DNA from: Lautropia sp.
Lineage (GTDB): Bacteria > Pseudomonadota > Gammaproteobacteria > Burkholderiales > Burkholderiaceae_E
Assembly: GCA_030528325.1 (NCBI GenBank)
Contig: JAUMZD010000008.1
Span: 1 to 64,000 of the forward strand
Direction: 5' to 3'
Length of the DNA stretch: 64,000 nucleotides
Shown here piece by piece: positions 42,888-51,906 of the stretch. How positions within the stretch are numbered: the stretch's first letter is position 1; each line of letters opens with the position of its first letter. The translations under genes and the position numbers were made by a program. Below the pieces are notes generated by a model that saw nothing but the letters and a program-made list of their open reading frames with translations, did no database searches and was not told the origin of the DNA.

Positions 42888-44993
42888 ATGGCTGAGAAGC
42901 CCGTCAGGCAGGCCAGGTCGTCGCGAACAGGCGTGTCGGCGGAGGCCGGGGCGAAAGCGAAGGTCTCGGGCACGGCATCCGTGCTGGCGAAACTCGGCTT
43001 GCAGCGACCGGAAGAGCTGCTGCTGCATCTGCCGCTGCGCTATGAGGACGAGACCCGGCTGACGCCGATCGCCCGGTTGCTGAACGGTAGCGCGGCCCAG
43101 ATCCAGGGGCGTGTGTTGAAGGCGGAGGTGACGGGCGGACGGGCACGGCGGGCCCTGCAGGTGCAGGTGGCCGATGACAGCGGCGAGCTGCAATTGCGTT
43201 TCCTGCATTTCTATCCGTCACAGCTCGGTCAGCTGGTGCCCGGCAGGCTGGTGCGTGCCTTCGGCGAGCTGCGGGTCGGGTTGTTCGGGCGCGAGATGGT
43301 GCATCCGCGCTACCGGATGGTGACGGAAGACACGCCGTTGCCGGATCGACTGACACCGATCTATCCGACGGTGGCGGGTCTGGGCCAGAACCTGCTGCGC
43401 CGGGAGATCGACCGGGCGCTGGCGGCCCATCATTGGCCGGACACGCTGCCGGCCGACTGGCTGGCGGCTGCGGGCGTTTCGGGGCTGCCGTCATTGGCCG
43501 AGGCGTTGAGGGTGATTCATCATCCGCCGCCGGGCACGGATCTGCATGCGCTGACCGGGCGGCACCACCCGGCCTGCCAGCGGGTGATTCTGGAAGAGCT
43601 GGTCGCGCAGCAGCTGTCGTTGCGCCATGCCCGGCAGCTGCGGGCGGCGCAGCAGGGACAGGTGCTGACGGATCGCCGGCTCGAACAGGCGCTGCGCCAG
43701 CAGCTGCCCTTCGGGCTGACGGGTGCGCAGCAGCGGGTGGTGGACGAGATTGCGGCCGATCTGGCGAACCCGCAGCCCATGAACCGCCTGTTGCAGGGGG
43801 ACGTGGGCAGTGGCAAGACCGTGGTCGCGGCGCTGGCCACGCTGGTGGCGGTGGGCTCCGGCTGGCAGGCCACGTTGATGGCGCCAACCGAGATCCTGGC
43901 CCGCCAACACCATGAGCGGCTGCTGCCATGGCTCACGCCGCTGGGCGTGCGGGTCGGCTGGCTGGCCGGCTCGCTGACCCCGGCAGCCAAGCGTCAGGTG
44001 AAGCAGGCCGTGGCGGCGGGGGAGATCGACGTGCTGATCGGCACGCATGCGCTGATCGAGGATTCGGTGGTGTTTCCGCGGCTGGCGCTGTCGATCGTGG
44101 ACGAGCAGCATCGCTTCGGTGTGGCGCAGCGGCTGGCGCTGCGGGGCGGTGATGGCAGTGGGCAGCCCTGGCTGCCGCATCAACTGATGATGACGGCCAC
44201 CCCGATTCCGCGCACGCTGGCGATGACCTTCTATGCCGATCTGGATGTGTCGGTGATCGACGAGCTGCCGCCGGGCCGTCAGCCGGTCGCCACGAAGCTG
44301 GTCTCGGATGGCCGACGGGACGAGGTGGTGGAGAGCCTCGCGCGCTGGGTGGCCGAAGGCAAGCAGGCCTACTGGGTGTGTCCGCTGGTGGAGGAGTCGG
44401 AGGCGCTGGACTTGCAGAACGCGATCGACACCCGTGAGCAGTTGCAGGCGGCCTTGCCCGCGGCCCGGGTCGGGCTGGTGCATGGGCGGATGGCGCCGGC
44501 CGAGAAGGACGCCACTATGGCGGCTTTCAAGGCTGGTGAGCTGGATCTGCTGGTGGCGACGACCGTGATCGAGGTGGGGGTCGATGTGCCTAATGCCAGC
44601 CTGATGGTGATCGAGCATGCCGAGCGCTTCGGCCTGTCGCAGCTGCACCAGTTGCGCGGGCGGGTGGGCCGGGGTGCGCAGCAGAGTTTCTGCGTGCTGC
44701 TGTACCGGCATCCGGCCGGCGCCATCGCCCGTGAGCGGCTGGCGACGATGAGGGAGACACAGGACGGTTTCGAGATCGCCCGGCGCGACCTCGAGTTGCG
44801 CGGCCCGGGTGAGCTGCTGGGAGCCCGTCAGTCGGGGGCGATGCTGCTGCGTTTTGCCGACCTGAGCCGGGACACGGCGCTGGTCGAGACGGCGCATGAG
44901 CTGGCCGATCGCTTGCTGGATTCGCGTCCGGATGTCGTTGAGGCGCATCTGGGGCGCTGGTTGGGGCATCGGGAACGTTTTCTGGATGCGTGA
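42888..44993 (+). CDS. recG: ATP-dependent DNA helicase RecG
   Basis: A branch-migrating helicase that remodels stalled forks and Holliday junctions. It has 701 residues. The N-terminal OB/wedge domain carries LLHLPLRYEDETRLTPIA and RYRMVTEDTPLP. The motor domains have Walker A GDVGSGKTVVAALA, the DEQH box SIVDEQHRFGVAQR, motif III MTATPIPRTLAMT and GRVGRG. FEIARRDLELRGPGELLG is the RecG C-terminal signature. It starts 48 bases after ridA and is followed by oxyR, a neighbour order common in Burkholderiales. Confidence 0.95.
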   Translation: MAEKPVRQARSSRTGVSAEAGAKAKVSGTASVLAKLGLQRPEELLLHLPLRYEDETRLTPIARLLNGSAAQIQGRVLKAEVTGGRARRALQVQVADDSGELQLRFLHFYPSQLGQLVPGRLVRAFGELRVGLFGREMVHPRYRMVTEDTPLPDRLTPIYPTVAGLGQNLLRREIDRALAAHHWPDTLPADWLAAAGVSGLPSLAEALRVIHHPPPGTDLHALTGRHHPACQRVILEELVAQQLSLRHARQLRAAQQGQVLTDRRLEQALRQQLPFGLTGAQQRVVDEIAADLANPQPMNRLLQGDVGSGKTVVAALATLVAVGSGWQATLMAPTEILARQHHERLLPWLTPLGVRVGWLAGSLTPAAKRQVKQAVAAGEIDVLIGTHALIEDSVVFPRLALSIVDEQHRFGVAQRLALRGGDGSGQPWLPHQLMMTATPIPRTLAMTFYADLDVSVIDELPPGRQPVATKLVSDGRRDEVVESLARWVAEGKQAYWVCPLVEESEALDLQNAIDTREQLQAALPAARVGLVHGRMAPAEKDATMAAFKAGELDLLVATTVIEVGVDVPNASLMVIEHAERFGLSQLHQLRGRVGRGAQQSFCVLLYRHPAGAIARERLATMRETQDGFEIARRDLELRGPGELLGARQSGAMLLRFADLSRDTALVETAHELADRLLDSRPDVVEAHLGRWLGHRERFLDA

Positions 44994-45042
44994 CGGTGGG
45001 AGCCGGCTGAGCACGTCGTTCAGCCTTTCTGCAATTTATTGC

Positions 45043-45057
45043 CTATCATTCTCATAG
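45043..45057. promoter_or_regulatory. Candidate OxyR/LysR-type binding site upstream of oxyR
   Basis: CTAT-CATTCTC-ATAG: the CTAT-N7-ATAG core of the published OxyR site (ATAG-N7-CTAT-N7-ATAG-N7-CTAT), centred 42 bases before the oxyR start in a visibly AT-rich patch. The outer half-sites match only in part. Autoregulation is typical of LysR-type genes. Confidence 0.55.
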
Positions 45058-45091
45058 TTGGCATGGCCCGAGGTGGCCCTGGAATCCGATC

Positions 45092-46072
45092 ATGACCCTG
45101 ACCGAGTTGAAATACATCGTTGCCGTCGCCCGTGAACGTCATTTCGGGCGTGCCGCCGAGGCTTGCTTCGTCAGCCAGCCCACGCTGTCGGTGGCCATCA
45201 AGAAGCTGGAAGATGAGCTGGAGGTTCAGATCTTCGAGCGGGGCAACACCGAGGTCACGATCACGCCGCTCGGGGTTCGCATCGTCGAACAGGCGCAGCG
45301 CGTGCTGGAAGAATCTGCCACCATCCGCGAGATCGCCAAGCAGGGCAAGGATCCCAGGGTGGGGCCGCTGCGGCTGGGCGTCATCCACACGGTCGGCCCC
45401 TATCTGCTGCCGAAGCTGGTGCCGGTGATGCTGAAGGAGACCCCGCAGATGCCATTGCTGCTCCAGGAGGAGATGACGACGAAGCTGCTCGAATCGCTGA
45501 AGCTGGGCGATATCGATGTCGCCATCGTGGCCGAGCCGATGCCCATTCCGGGCTTCGTGTGCTGGCCGGTCTACCAGGAGCCCTTCGTGGTCGTGGTGCC
45601 CAATGCCCATCCCTGGGCCGGCCGCGCCTCGGTGGACGCGGCCGAGCTGAAGGAGCAGACGATGCTGCTGCTGGGCACCGGGCATTGCTTCCGTGATCAG
45701 GTGCTGCAGGTGTGTCCCGAATCGTCGCGTGTCTCTCAGGCCAACGCCGGCATCCAGAAGACCTTCGAGGGCTCGTCACTGGAAACCATCCGGCACATGG
45801 TGGCATCGGGTATCGGGGTCACGGTGCTGCCGTGGACGGCGATGCCGGTCGGCATCGAGCCGGGTGAGGAGGGGCGCAACAGCGATGGGATGCTGACCTA
45901 TCTGCGCTTCGAGAAGACAGCGCCCATCCGGCAGGTGATGCTGGTCTGGCGCAAGAGTTTCGGTCGCGTCGAGGCGATCGAGGAGCTGCATCGCTGCCTG
46001 CTGTCCCTGAATCAGCCCGGTGTCAGACCCCTGGCCGATGTCAGGCCGAGCGGGCAGCTCGGTCATGGCTGA
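45092..46072 (+). CDS. oxyR: Hydrogen peroxide sensor OxyR, LysR family
   Basis: A transcription activator of peroxide defence. It has 326 residues: an N-terminal LysR helix-turn-helix (ELKYIVAVARERHFGRAAEA, then VSQPTLSVAIKKLEDEL), a linker helix and the regulatory domain. The redox cysteines are exactly conserved: GTGHCFRDQVLQVCPE puts them at residues 199 and 208, the same numbers as in E. coli OxyR. This separates it from CysB or other LysR proteins. The C-terminus is about 20 residues longer than in E. coli. Confidence 0.94.
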   Translation: MTLTELKYIVAVARERHFGRAAEACFVSQPTLSVAIKKLEDELEVQIFERGNTEVTITPLGVRIVEQAQRVLEESATIREIAKQGKDPRVGPLRLGVIHTVGPYLLPKLVPVMLKETPQMPLLLQEEMTTKLLESLKLGDIDVAIVAEPMPIPGFVCWPVYQEPFVVVVPNAHPWAGRASVDAAELKEQTMLLLGTGHCFRDQVLQVCPESSRVSQANAGIQKTFEGSSLETIRHMVASGIGVTVLPWTAMPVGIEPGEEGRNSDGMLTYLRFEKTAPIRQVMLVWRKSFGRVEAIEELHRCLLSLNQPGVRPLADVRPSGQLGHG

Positions 46073-46106
46073 GAGGGCGGTGGCGGGATGGAGCAATGGA
46101 GAGGAT

Positions 46107-47072
46107 ATGGATCATGACATGGACGACAGGAGAGCACGGCGAGTGTGGCCGGACATCGGGCAACTGATCGGCAACACCCCGATGGTGCAGCTCGCCCGCC
46201 TGCCTGCCCGGGCGGTGCGGGAGCGTGGCATCGTCGTGCTGGGCAAGCTGGAGGGTAACAATCCGGCAGGCTCGGTGAAGGATCGGCCCGCCCGCGCCAT
46301 GATCGAGGCTGCCGAGGCCCGGGGCGAGATCCGGCCCGGTGACACGCTGATCGAGGCCACGTCCGGCAACACGGGTATTGCGCTGGCCATGGTGGCGGCC
46401 GTGCGGGGCTACCGGATGGTGCTGGTCATGCCCGAGAACCAGTCGCTGGAGCGCCGGCAGTCGATGCGGGCCTATGGGGCCGAGCTGGTGCTCGTCTCGA
46501 AAGAAGCCGGCATGGAAGGGGCTCGTGATCTGGCCTTGCAGATGCAGGCCGAGGGCAAGGGTCGCGTGCTCGACCAGTTTTCCAACGACGACAACTGGCG
46601 TGCGCACGTCGAGACGACCGGGCCGGAAATCTGGCGGCAGACGGATGGCCGGGTCACTCATGTCGTGTCGGCCATGGGCACGACGGGCACGATCACCGGG
46701 GTGTCGCGCTATCTGAAGGCCCAGAACCCGGCCATCCGGATCATCGGTGCCCAGCCGGCGGAAGGGGCGTCGATCCCGGGCATCCGGAAATGGCCGGATG
46801 AATACCTGCCGGCCATCTTCAGGCATGCGCAGGTGGATCAGACCGAAGCCGTGACACAGCAGCTGGCCGAGGAGACGATGCGCCGGCTGGCACTGGAAGA
46901 AGGAATCTTCTGCGGGGTGTCATCGGGGGGCGCCGCCGCCATTGCCCTGCGCGAGGCTGAGGCCTGGTCGCAGCGCATGGCCGCCGATCCCGCCCTGCCG
47001 CCGGCCGTCATCGTGTTCATCGTCTGCGACCGGGGAGACCGCTATCTGTCGACGGGGGGTTTTCCGGCGTAA
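46107..47072 (+). CDS. cysM: Cysteine synthase B (O-acetylserine sulfhydrylase, PLP enzyme)
   Basis: Makes cysteine from O-acetylserine and sulfide or thiosulfate. It has about 321 residues. The PLP lysine is in GNNPAGSVKDRPARAMIE, the phosphate-binding loop is EATSGNTGIALAM, and VSAMGTTGTITGVSRYLK and GIFCGVSSGGAAAIAL follow. The Arg in KDRPA and GRVTHVV-type spacing favour CysM over CysK. I chose the ATG at 46107, five bases after GGAG; ATG 46119 and upstream in-frame starts to 46020 are less likely. Confidence 0.92.
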   Translation: MDHDMDDRRARRVWPDIGQLIGNTPMVQLARLPARAVRERGIVVLGKLEGNNPAGSVKDRPARAMIEAAEARGEIRPGDTLIEATSGNTGIALAMVAAVRGYRMVLVMPENQSLERRQSMRAYGAELVLVSKEAGMEGARDLALQMQAEGKGRVLDQFSNDDNWRAHVETTGPEIWRQTDGRVTHVVSAMGTTGTITGVSRYLKAQNPAIRIIGAQPAEGASIPGIRKWPDEYLPAIFRHAQVDQTEAVTQQLAEETMRRLALEEGIFCGVSSGGAAAIALREAEAWSQRMAADPALPPAVIVFIVCDRGDRYLSTGGFPA

Positions 47073-47085
47073 GCGGTGAATTGGC

Positions 47086-47190
47086 CCTGGGAGCTTGGGC
47101 CTGCATCGACGCCCGTCAGATGCCTGCCGGCATGAGGGGGTTATCCTGTAGGGCCGGTTTTTTTACTGATGTTGCCCGTAGGGCCGGTGT
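47086..47190. other. Repeat fragment and hairpins between cysM and the convergent peptidase gene
   Basis: CCTGGGAGCTTGGGC at 47086-47100 is an arm of the dispersed repeat and forms GGCCC/GGGCC with the bases around it. Further on GTAGGGCCGGT occurs twice, near 47148 and 47180, once followed by seven T residues. Together these may terminate cysM transcription. Confidence 0.45.
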
Positions 47191-47218
47191 CCGGCTTCCT
47201 GTCGTGACGAGGGCGTCT

Positions 47219-48307
47219 TCAGTCGTGATGATGGCCGCCGTGGTCATGACCGTGACCATGGACGTGATCGTCCCCGTCCTCGTCGGGCTGGTGCCCATGG
47301 CCGCCATCATGCGGATGTCCGTCCGCCGGGCAGCCGTGTGAGCAGCCATGGTCATGCCCATCGCCGTGCCCGGCGTGGTCGTGAGGCAGCACCAGATAGC
47401 AGGTTCGACCTTCCACGCCAAGGCCCACCGGGGCGCCATGAGGCAGCGTCAGCGTGCAGGCCTCATGGCCGAAAGGCAGACCCGTGATGATGGGGGTCTG
47501 TGTCTGGCTTCGCAGCCAGCGCCAGACCCGGTTCAGATCGTAGCGGTCGCCTTCGGCCTGTTTCCAGCTGAAATCACCGAGCAGGACGGCTTTCTGGCGG
47601 TCGATCACGCCGGCATGCAGCAGCTGCGTCAGCATCCGTTCGATCTTGTAGGGGTGTTCGTTGACGTCTTCGAGGAACAGGATGCCGCCATCCACCTGCG
47701 GGAAGAAGGGTGTGCCCATCAGGGAGCAGGTCATGGCGAGATTGCCGCCCCACAGGGTGCCTTCGGCCTCGAAGCCCGACGGTGCGCCCTGACAGCGAAA
47801 GCCGAGCACTTCCAGCCGGCCACTCAGCGTGTCGGCGAGTGTCTCCAGCGTCGTGGGGTCGACGTCGGCGGGGTTTTCAAAGCCGAAGTGGGCACAGAGT
47901 GCAGGGCCTGCCCAGGTGACGGCACCGGCCCTGGCCAGCATGGCCAGGTGGAAGGCCGTGAAATCGGAAAAGCCCAGCCACCGCTTGCCCGAGGCTGCGA
48001 GCCGCTCGAAATCAAGCCGTGGCAGATAGCGGGTGAGGCCATAACCCCCTCGGCTGATCATGACGGTCGCGGCTTCGGCTGCCAGAGCGCGATCGAAGGC
48101 GCCCAGTCGGGTGTCGTCGTCCCCGGCAAAACGCTGCTGCCAGACGGCTCGAACCTTGGGGTCGAGGTCGACCCGGAAGCCGTGCCGGGTCAGCAGCGCC
48201 CGGGCACGCTTCAGACGTGCCGCATCGGTGACGGCGCCGGCGGGGGAAATGACGTAGACATGCCCGGCGCCATCCGGCAGGTCGATCAGCGTGCGTTCTA
48301 TGCTCAT
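47219..48307 (-). CDS. ldcA: LD-carboxypeptidase (S66/MccF family) with His-rich C-terminal tail
   Basis: A cytoplasmic serine peptidase that removes the terminal D-Ala from L,D-linked muropeptides during wall recycling. It has 362 residues from the ATG at 48307. The catalytic triad can be placed: Ser114 in WLGFSDFTAFH, Glu213 in LFLEDVNEHPYKIERM and His281 in GLPFGHEACTL. After the fold ends (YLVLPHD) come about 50 residues made mainly of His, Asp and Gly with two Cys (HDHGCSHGCPADGHPHD, then more). This tail is not part of the family and looks like a metal-binding tract. The frame upstream to 48379 is not supported. Confidence 0.88.
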   Translation of the reverse strand: MSIERTLIDLPDGAGHVYVISPAGAVTDAARLKRARALLTRHGFRVDLDPKVRAVWQQRFAGDDDTRLGAFDRALAAEAATVMISRGGYGLTRYLPRLDFERLAASGKRWLGFSDFTAFHLAMLARAGAVTWAGPALCAHFGFENPADVDPTTLETLADTLSGRLEVLGFRCQGAPSGFEAEGTLWGGNLAMTCSLMGTPFFPQVDGGILFLEDVNEHPYKIERMLTQLLHAGVIDRQKAVLLGDFSWKQAEGDRYDLNRVWRWLRSQTQTPIITGLPFGHEACTLTLPHGAPVGLGVEGRTCYLVLPHDHAGHGDGHDHGCSHGCPADGHPHDGGHGHQPDEDGDDHVHGHGHDHGGHHHD

Positions 48308-48414
48308 CCCGCCATTGTCCGCGCTTTTGGCAACCGATGCCAGGCAATGTGGGCCTGTCGTCCACGCGTTGAGCGCCACCGGCGTGTGCTCGTCACCGAT
48401 GGCGGCGGTCCTCG

Positions 48415-49611
48415 TCAGCGTGATGCGGCTGCAGGTGTGGGGCGAGTCGGGGCGGGGGCGTCTGCCCGGTTGGAAGTCTCGCGCTTCTGCCGGATGGCCT
48501 CGGCCAGGTCGATGACGGCCATCGCGTACATGAAGGAGCGGTTGTAGCGCGTGATGGCGTAGAAATTGCCGGTGCCGATCGTGTAATCGGGCGGGGCGTC
48601 GGCGTTGACCAGATCGACGAGCAGCAGCGGTTCATCCGCTGGCAGGTTGAAGGGACTGGTGATGCCGTGGGCGCGCAGATCGGCGATCGTCAGGTTGGCT
48701 TTCGGCCCCCGGGCCAGCAGCGGGGCCGGATCGGCATCCCTGGCGAGCCGGGCCGGATAATGGGTTTTTCTGCCCGGCTCCCAGCCGTGTATCTGCAGGA
48801 AGCGGGCCACGCTGCCGATCGCATCGGTGGTGCTGCCTCGCAGGTCGATCCGGCCGTCGCCGTCGAAATCGGTGGCATAGCTGCGGATGCTGCCCGGCAT
48901 GAACTGCGGGGTGCCGATGGCGCCGGCGTAGGAGCCGCGCGGCGCCAGCAGGTCGAGCTGGTTTTCGTGACAATAGAGCAGGAACTCTTCCAGCTCACGC
49001 TTGAAGTAGGCGGCGCGCGACGGATAGTCGAAGCCGAGCGTGGCCAGCGCCTGCAGCACCTGGAAGTTGCCGGTATTGCGGCCATACACGGTCTCGACGC
49101 CGATGATGGCGACGATGATCTCCGAAGGCACGCCATGGGTGGCCGTGGCACGGGCCAGGGCCTCGGCGTTGTCCTGCCAGAACTTCACGCCACCGTCGAT
49201 GCGAACCGGCTGCAGGAAGCGGGGGCGATAGGCTTTCCAGGAGCGCTGGATGCTGGTTTTGGGCGGGTTCATCAGCGACAGCACCTGGGCGTTCGGGCTG
49301 ATGCGCTGAAAGGCGGCCAGCATCCAGTCACGGTCGAGGCCGTGCCTGTCTGCCATGTCGCTGATGAAGCTTTTCACCTCGATCCGCTCGGCAAAGTTGC
49401 CGGGCACAGGGGCCCTGGGGCTCTGGGAACCCTGGACGCTCCGTGCCGTCTTGCTGGTGGGGGAGGCGGCTTTGTTCGTGGCCTGATGGCTGGTCTGCGC
49501 CAGGGAGTGCGGGCTGGCCAGCACCCAACAGAGGGGCAGGGCAAGGGCGATGAGCCGGTGACACAAGCGAGGAAGGGATGCGGGCTGGCGAAGCATGAAC
49601 AGGGTGCTCAA
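48415..49611 (-). CDS. mltB: Lytic murein transglycosylase B
   Basis: Cleaves peptidoglycan glycan strands to 1,6-anhydro-muropeptides in the periplasm. It has 398 residues. The N-terminal signal (LIALALPLCWVLASPHSLAQ) is followed by a Ser/Thr-rich linker. The catalytic Glu173 is in IIGVETVYGRNTGNFQVLQAL. GSYAGAIGTPQFMPGSIRSY and the DFDGDGRIDLRGSTTDAIGS stretch complete the SLT_2/MltB family. There is no lipobox, so it may be soluble or loosely attached. It could feed substrates to the wall-recycling carboxypeptidase next to it. Confidence 0.92.
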   Translation of the reverse strand: MSTLFMLRQPASLPRLCHRLIALALPLCWVLASPHSLAQTSHQATNKAASPTSKTARSVQGSQSPRAPVPGNFAERIEVKSFISDMADRHGLDRDWMLAAFQRISPNAQVLSLMNPPKTSIQRSWKAYRPRFLQPVRIDGGVKFWQDNAEALARATATHGVPSEIIVAIIGVETVYGRNTGNFQVLQALATLGFDYPSRAAYFKRELEEFLLYCHENQLDLLAPRGSYAGAIGTPQFMPGSIRSYATDFDGDGRIDLRGSTTDAIGSVARFLQIHGWEPGRKTHYPARLARDADPAPLLARGPKANLTIADLRAHGITSPFNLPADEPLLLVDLVNADAPPDYTIGTGNFYAITRYNRSFMYAMAVIDLAEAIRQKRETSNRADAPAPTRPTPAAASR

Positions 49612-49812
49612 AACAGGTCGTGTCGGTCGTGTCCGTCAGGGGCAGCCACCGGCGGTGCAGCGTGTCCGTCGGCAGCACTGAGGCGTGTCGTGCCGGTGTG
49701 GCGGGCAGTCACGTCAGTGACCGTGATCTCGGGGCGTGCCGGTTGCTGGAGAGAAGGGAGGCGAGCGATCCGTTCCGGTGTCCCTGAACCCGGTGGAGCC
49801 CGGTGGGCGCGG

Positions 49813-51906
49813 TCAGGGTCTGAAAGCTCGAACCAGGGTATCGAACTCGGCCAGCAGTCCGGCGGAATGTGAGCCAAGATCGTAACGCAAGCGGTTGTAG
49901 GTGGCGACGATATCGTAGGCGAGGGCAGCCGAATCGGCATCGAGCAGACGTTCGATGCGGTACAGGAACTGGTTGGCTGTCTCGTGGGGCATACGGTCGG
50001 CACCGATGACGGCCAGACGCTGGCAGAACTCGTCGAAGATCCGATCGACCGGATCACGTGGCAGGCGGGCGCGAAGCGTGAACAGGGCGATGACGGCCAG
50101 CGTGATGGCAAGGCCGGCTGCCAGCAGACCGATCAGCGCACGCCAGCCGACGTGTTCGAGGCCCAGTTTTTCGAGCAGCTTGCGCTGGTTGCCGCGATCA
50201 TAGGACAGCAGCCAGACATTCCACCGATGCGTGATCGCATCCAGATTCAGCGTCCAGCGCTTCTGCCAGTCGCTGGCGGCCTGCCTCAGCGTGTCGTCCT
50301 GCGAGTCGGCCCCGGCCCGCATCGATTGCAGGCTGCCCCGCTGGATGCGCTGGGGCGCCACGGCGCTGGTGGGATCGACGCGCTGCCAGCCCTGATCCGG
50401 ATACCAGACTTCGGCCCATGCGTGGGCATTGGCCTGTCGCACGATCCAGTAGCCGTTCTCGTGCGCATCGGCCCCCTGATAGCCGGTCACGACACGGGCC
50501 GGAATGCCCATGGCCCTCATCAGGAAGACGAAGGCGCTGCTGTAGTGCTCGCAGAAGCCGGCACGGGTGTCGAACAGGAATTCGTCGATGCTGTGCTGAC
50601 CGAGCTTTTGCGGTTCGAGGGTATAGGCAAAGGGCTCCCGGTGAATCCAGGCCAGTGTCTGTTGCACCAGCCGGTCGGTGTCATCGCCCAGCTGTGCACG
50701 CCATTGTGCTGCCAGCCCCTGGGCGCGGGGGTTGTAGCCTGAAGGCAGTTGCAGCCACGGGGCCAGCGTCCGGGACGTTTCGTTGTGGCCGCTCCGGGCG
50801 GTGGGGTGGGCGCGCATCCGGTACCGGGCCCGCTCGGTCAGCGGGTTGCCGGCCACCACGTCCAGGGTCGGCATCATGGCGCTGCTGTCATGTGGCAGAG
50901 CCGGCAGCTGGGTCGTGGTTTCCATGCCCAGCAGCCAGCGGTGCACCCCCGGTTCGCGGGTGATGGTGTAGTGGAATGCCGGGCTCCGGGGCGCGAGCTG
51001 GATCTCCGGCTGCGGCAGCTGCGCGAGGATGGAGGGTCTCAGTGCCTGCCAGGTCCGCCCGTCGAAGTGTCCAAAGGTGGGGCCACGCCAGTACATGTCG
51101 GCCGGGCTGGGGGCCTCCCCATCGAACTCCACCCGCATCACGACATCATTCGATTCGGCCAGCTTCGAGAAATCACCGGGTGACATCGAGTCCGACAGGC
51201 CGGTGCTGGCCTGTCCATGATGCTGTGAAGCCCCCCACAGCGGGCCGCTGGGACGCGGAAAGAGCAGGAAAAGCAGCAGGGCCAGCGGGGCGGCCTGCAG
51301 GATCAGCACCAGGGCCTGACGCAGTCGCTGCATCAGCGAGACTTCCTGTTCCAGATATTGCATCGTGAGCAGGGACGCGACGATGGCGGGTACCGTCACC
51401 AGCGTCATCACGCCCATCACGATGCTCTGGGAGTGCAGATAGCTGGCCAGCAACAGGAAACAGCAGAGAAAGATCGTGATGAAGAAGTCGCGCCGGGCCC
51501 GCATCTCCATCAGTTTCAGGCCCAGGAAAAGCAGCAGCAGCGCCACGCCCGCCTCCTGGCCCACGAGCGTGCGGTACTGCGCGAACACGGCGGCCACGAT
51601 GGCGAGGCTGGCGATGAGGCGCACGGGACGGCCCGGCAGGGGACTGCCGGAGACGAGCAGTCCCAGGCGCCAGATCATCAGGATGCCGAAGCTGGCCGAG
51701 CACCAGAAGGGCAGATGAACGAGATGGGGCCAGACGGCAAGCAGGGCCACCCCCATCAACAGCAGGGTATCGCGCCGGTCCCGCTCCCAGGTGCCGCCCA
51801 GTCGCCCGCCCAGGGCTCGCAGCGAGGGACGCAGCACGGCGGGAATGTGGGCGGTGCCGGCAGTCCTGATCCGGTGCCGCTGCAGGTGTGCCGCTTTCCT
51901 GCTCAT
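49813..51906 (-). CDS. tgpA: TgpA-like transglutaminase-domain membrane protein
   Basis: A 697-residue inner-membrane protein. About seven N-terminal helices (DUF3488, residues 45-220) precede a periplasmic transglutaminase-like domain with the triad Cys in TRAGFCEHYSSAFVF (about 452), His in ANAHAWAEVWY (about 493) and Asp in QRVDPTS (about 508). One more helix near 585-605 and a cytoplasmic DUF4129-like tail follow. TgpA of Pseudomonas is the named relative. It overlaps the DUF58 gene by four bases; with moxR they form the familiar MoxR-DUF58-TgpA unit, of unclear cellular role. Confidence 0.9.
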   Translation of the reverse strand: MSRKAAHLQRHRIRTAGTAHIPAVLRPSLRALGGRLGGTWERDRRDTLLLMGVALLAVWPHLVHLPFWCSASFGILMIWRLGLLVSGSPLPGRPVRLIASLAIVAAVFAQYRTLVGQEAGVALLLLFLGLKLMEMRARRDFFITIFLCCFLLLASYLHSQSIVMGVMTLVTVPAIVASLLTMQYLEQEVSLMQRLRQALVLILQAAPLALLLFLLFPRPSGPLWGASQHHGQASTGLSDSMSPGDFSKLAESNDVVMRVEFDGEAPSPADMYWRGPTFGHFDGRTWQALRPSILAQLPQPEIQLAPRSPAFHYTITREPGVHRWLLGMETTTQLPALPHDSSAMMPTLDVVAGNPLTERARYRMRAHPTARSGHNETSRTLAPWLQLPSGYNPRAQGLAAQWRAQLGDDTDRLVQQTLAWIHREPFAYTLEPQKLGQHSIDEFLFDTRAGFCEHYSSAFVFLMRAMGIPARVVTGYQGADAHENGYWIVRQANAHAWAEVWYPDQGWQRVDPTSAVAPQRIQRGSLQSMRAGADSQDDTLRQAASDWQKRWTLNLDAITHRWNVWLLSYDRGNQRKLLEKLGLEHVGWRALIGLLAAGLAITLAVIALFTLRARLPRDPVDRIFDEFCQRLAVIGADRMPHETANQFLYRIERLLDADSAALAYDIVATYNRLRYDLGSHSAGLLAEFDTLVRAFRP

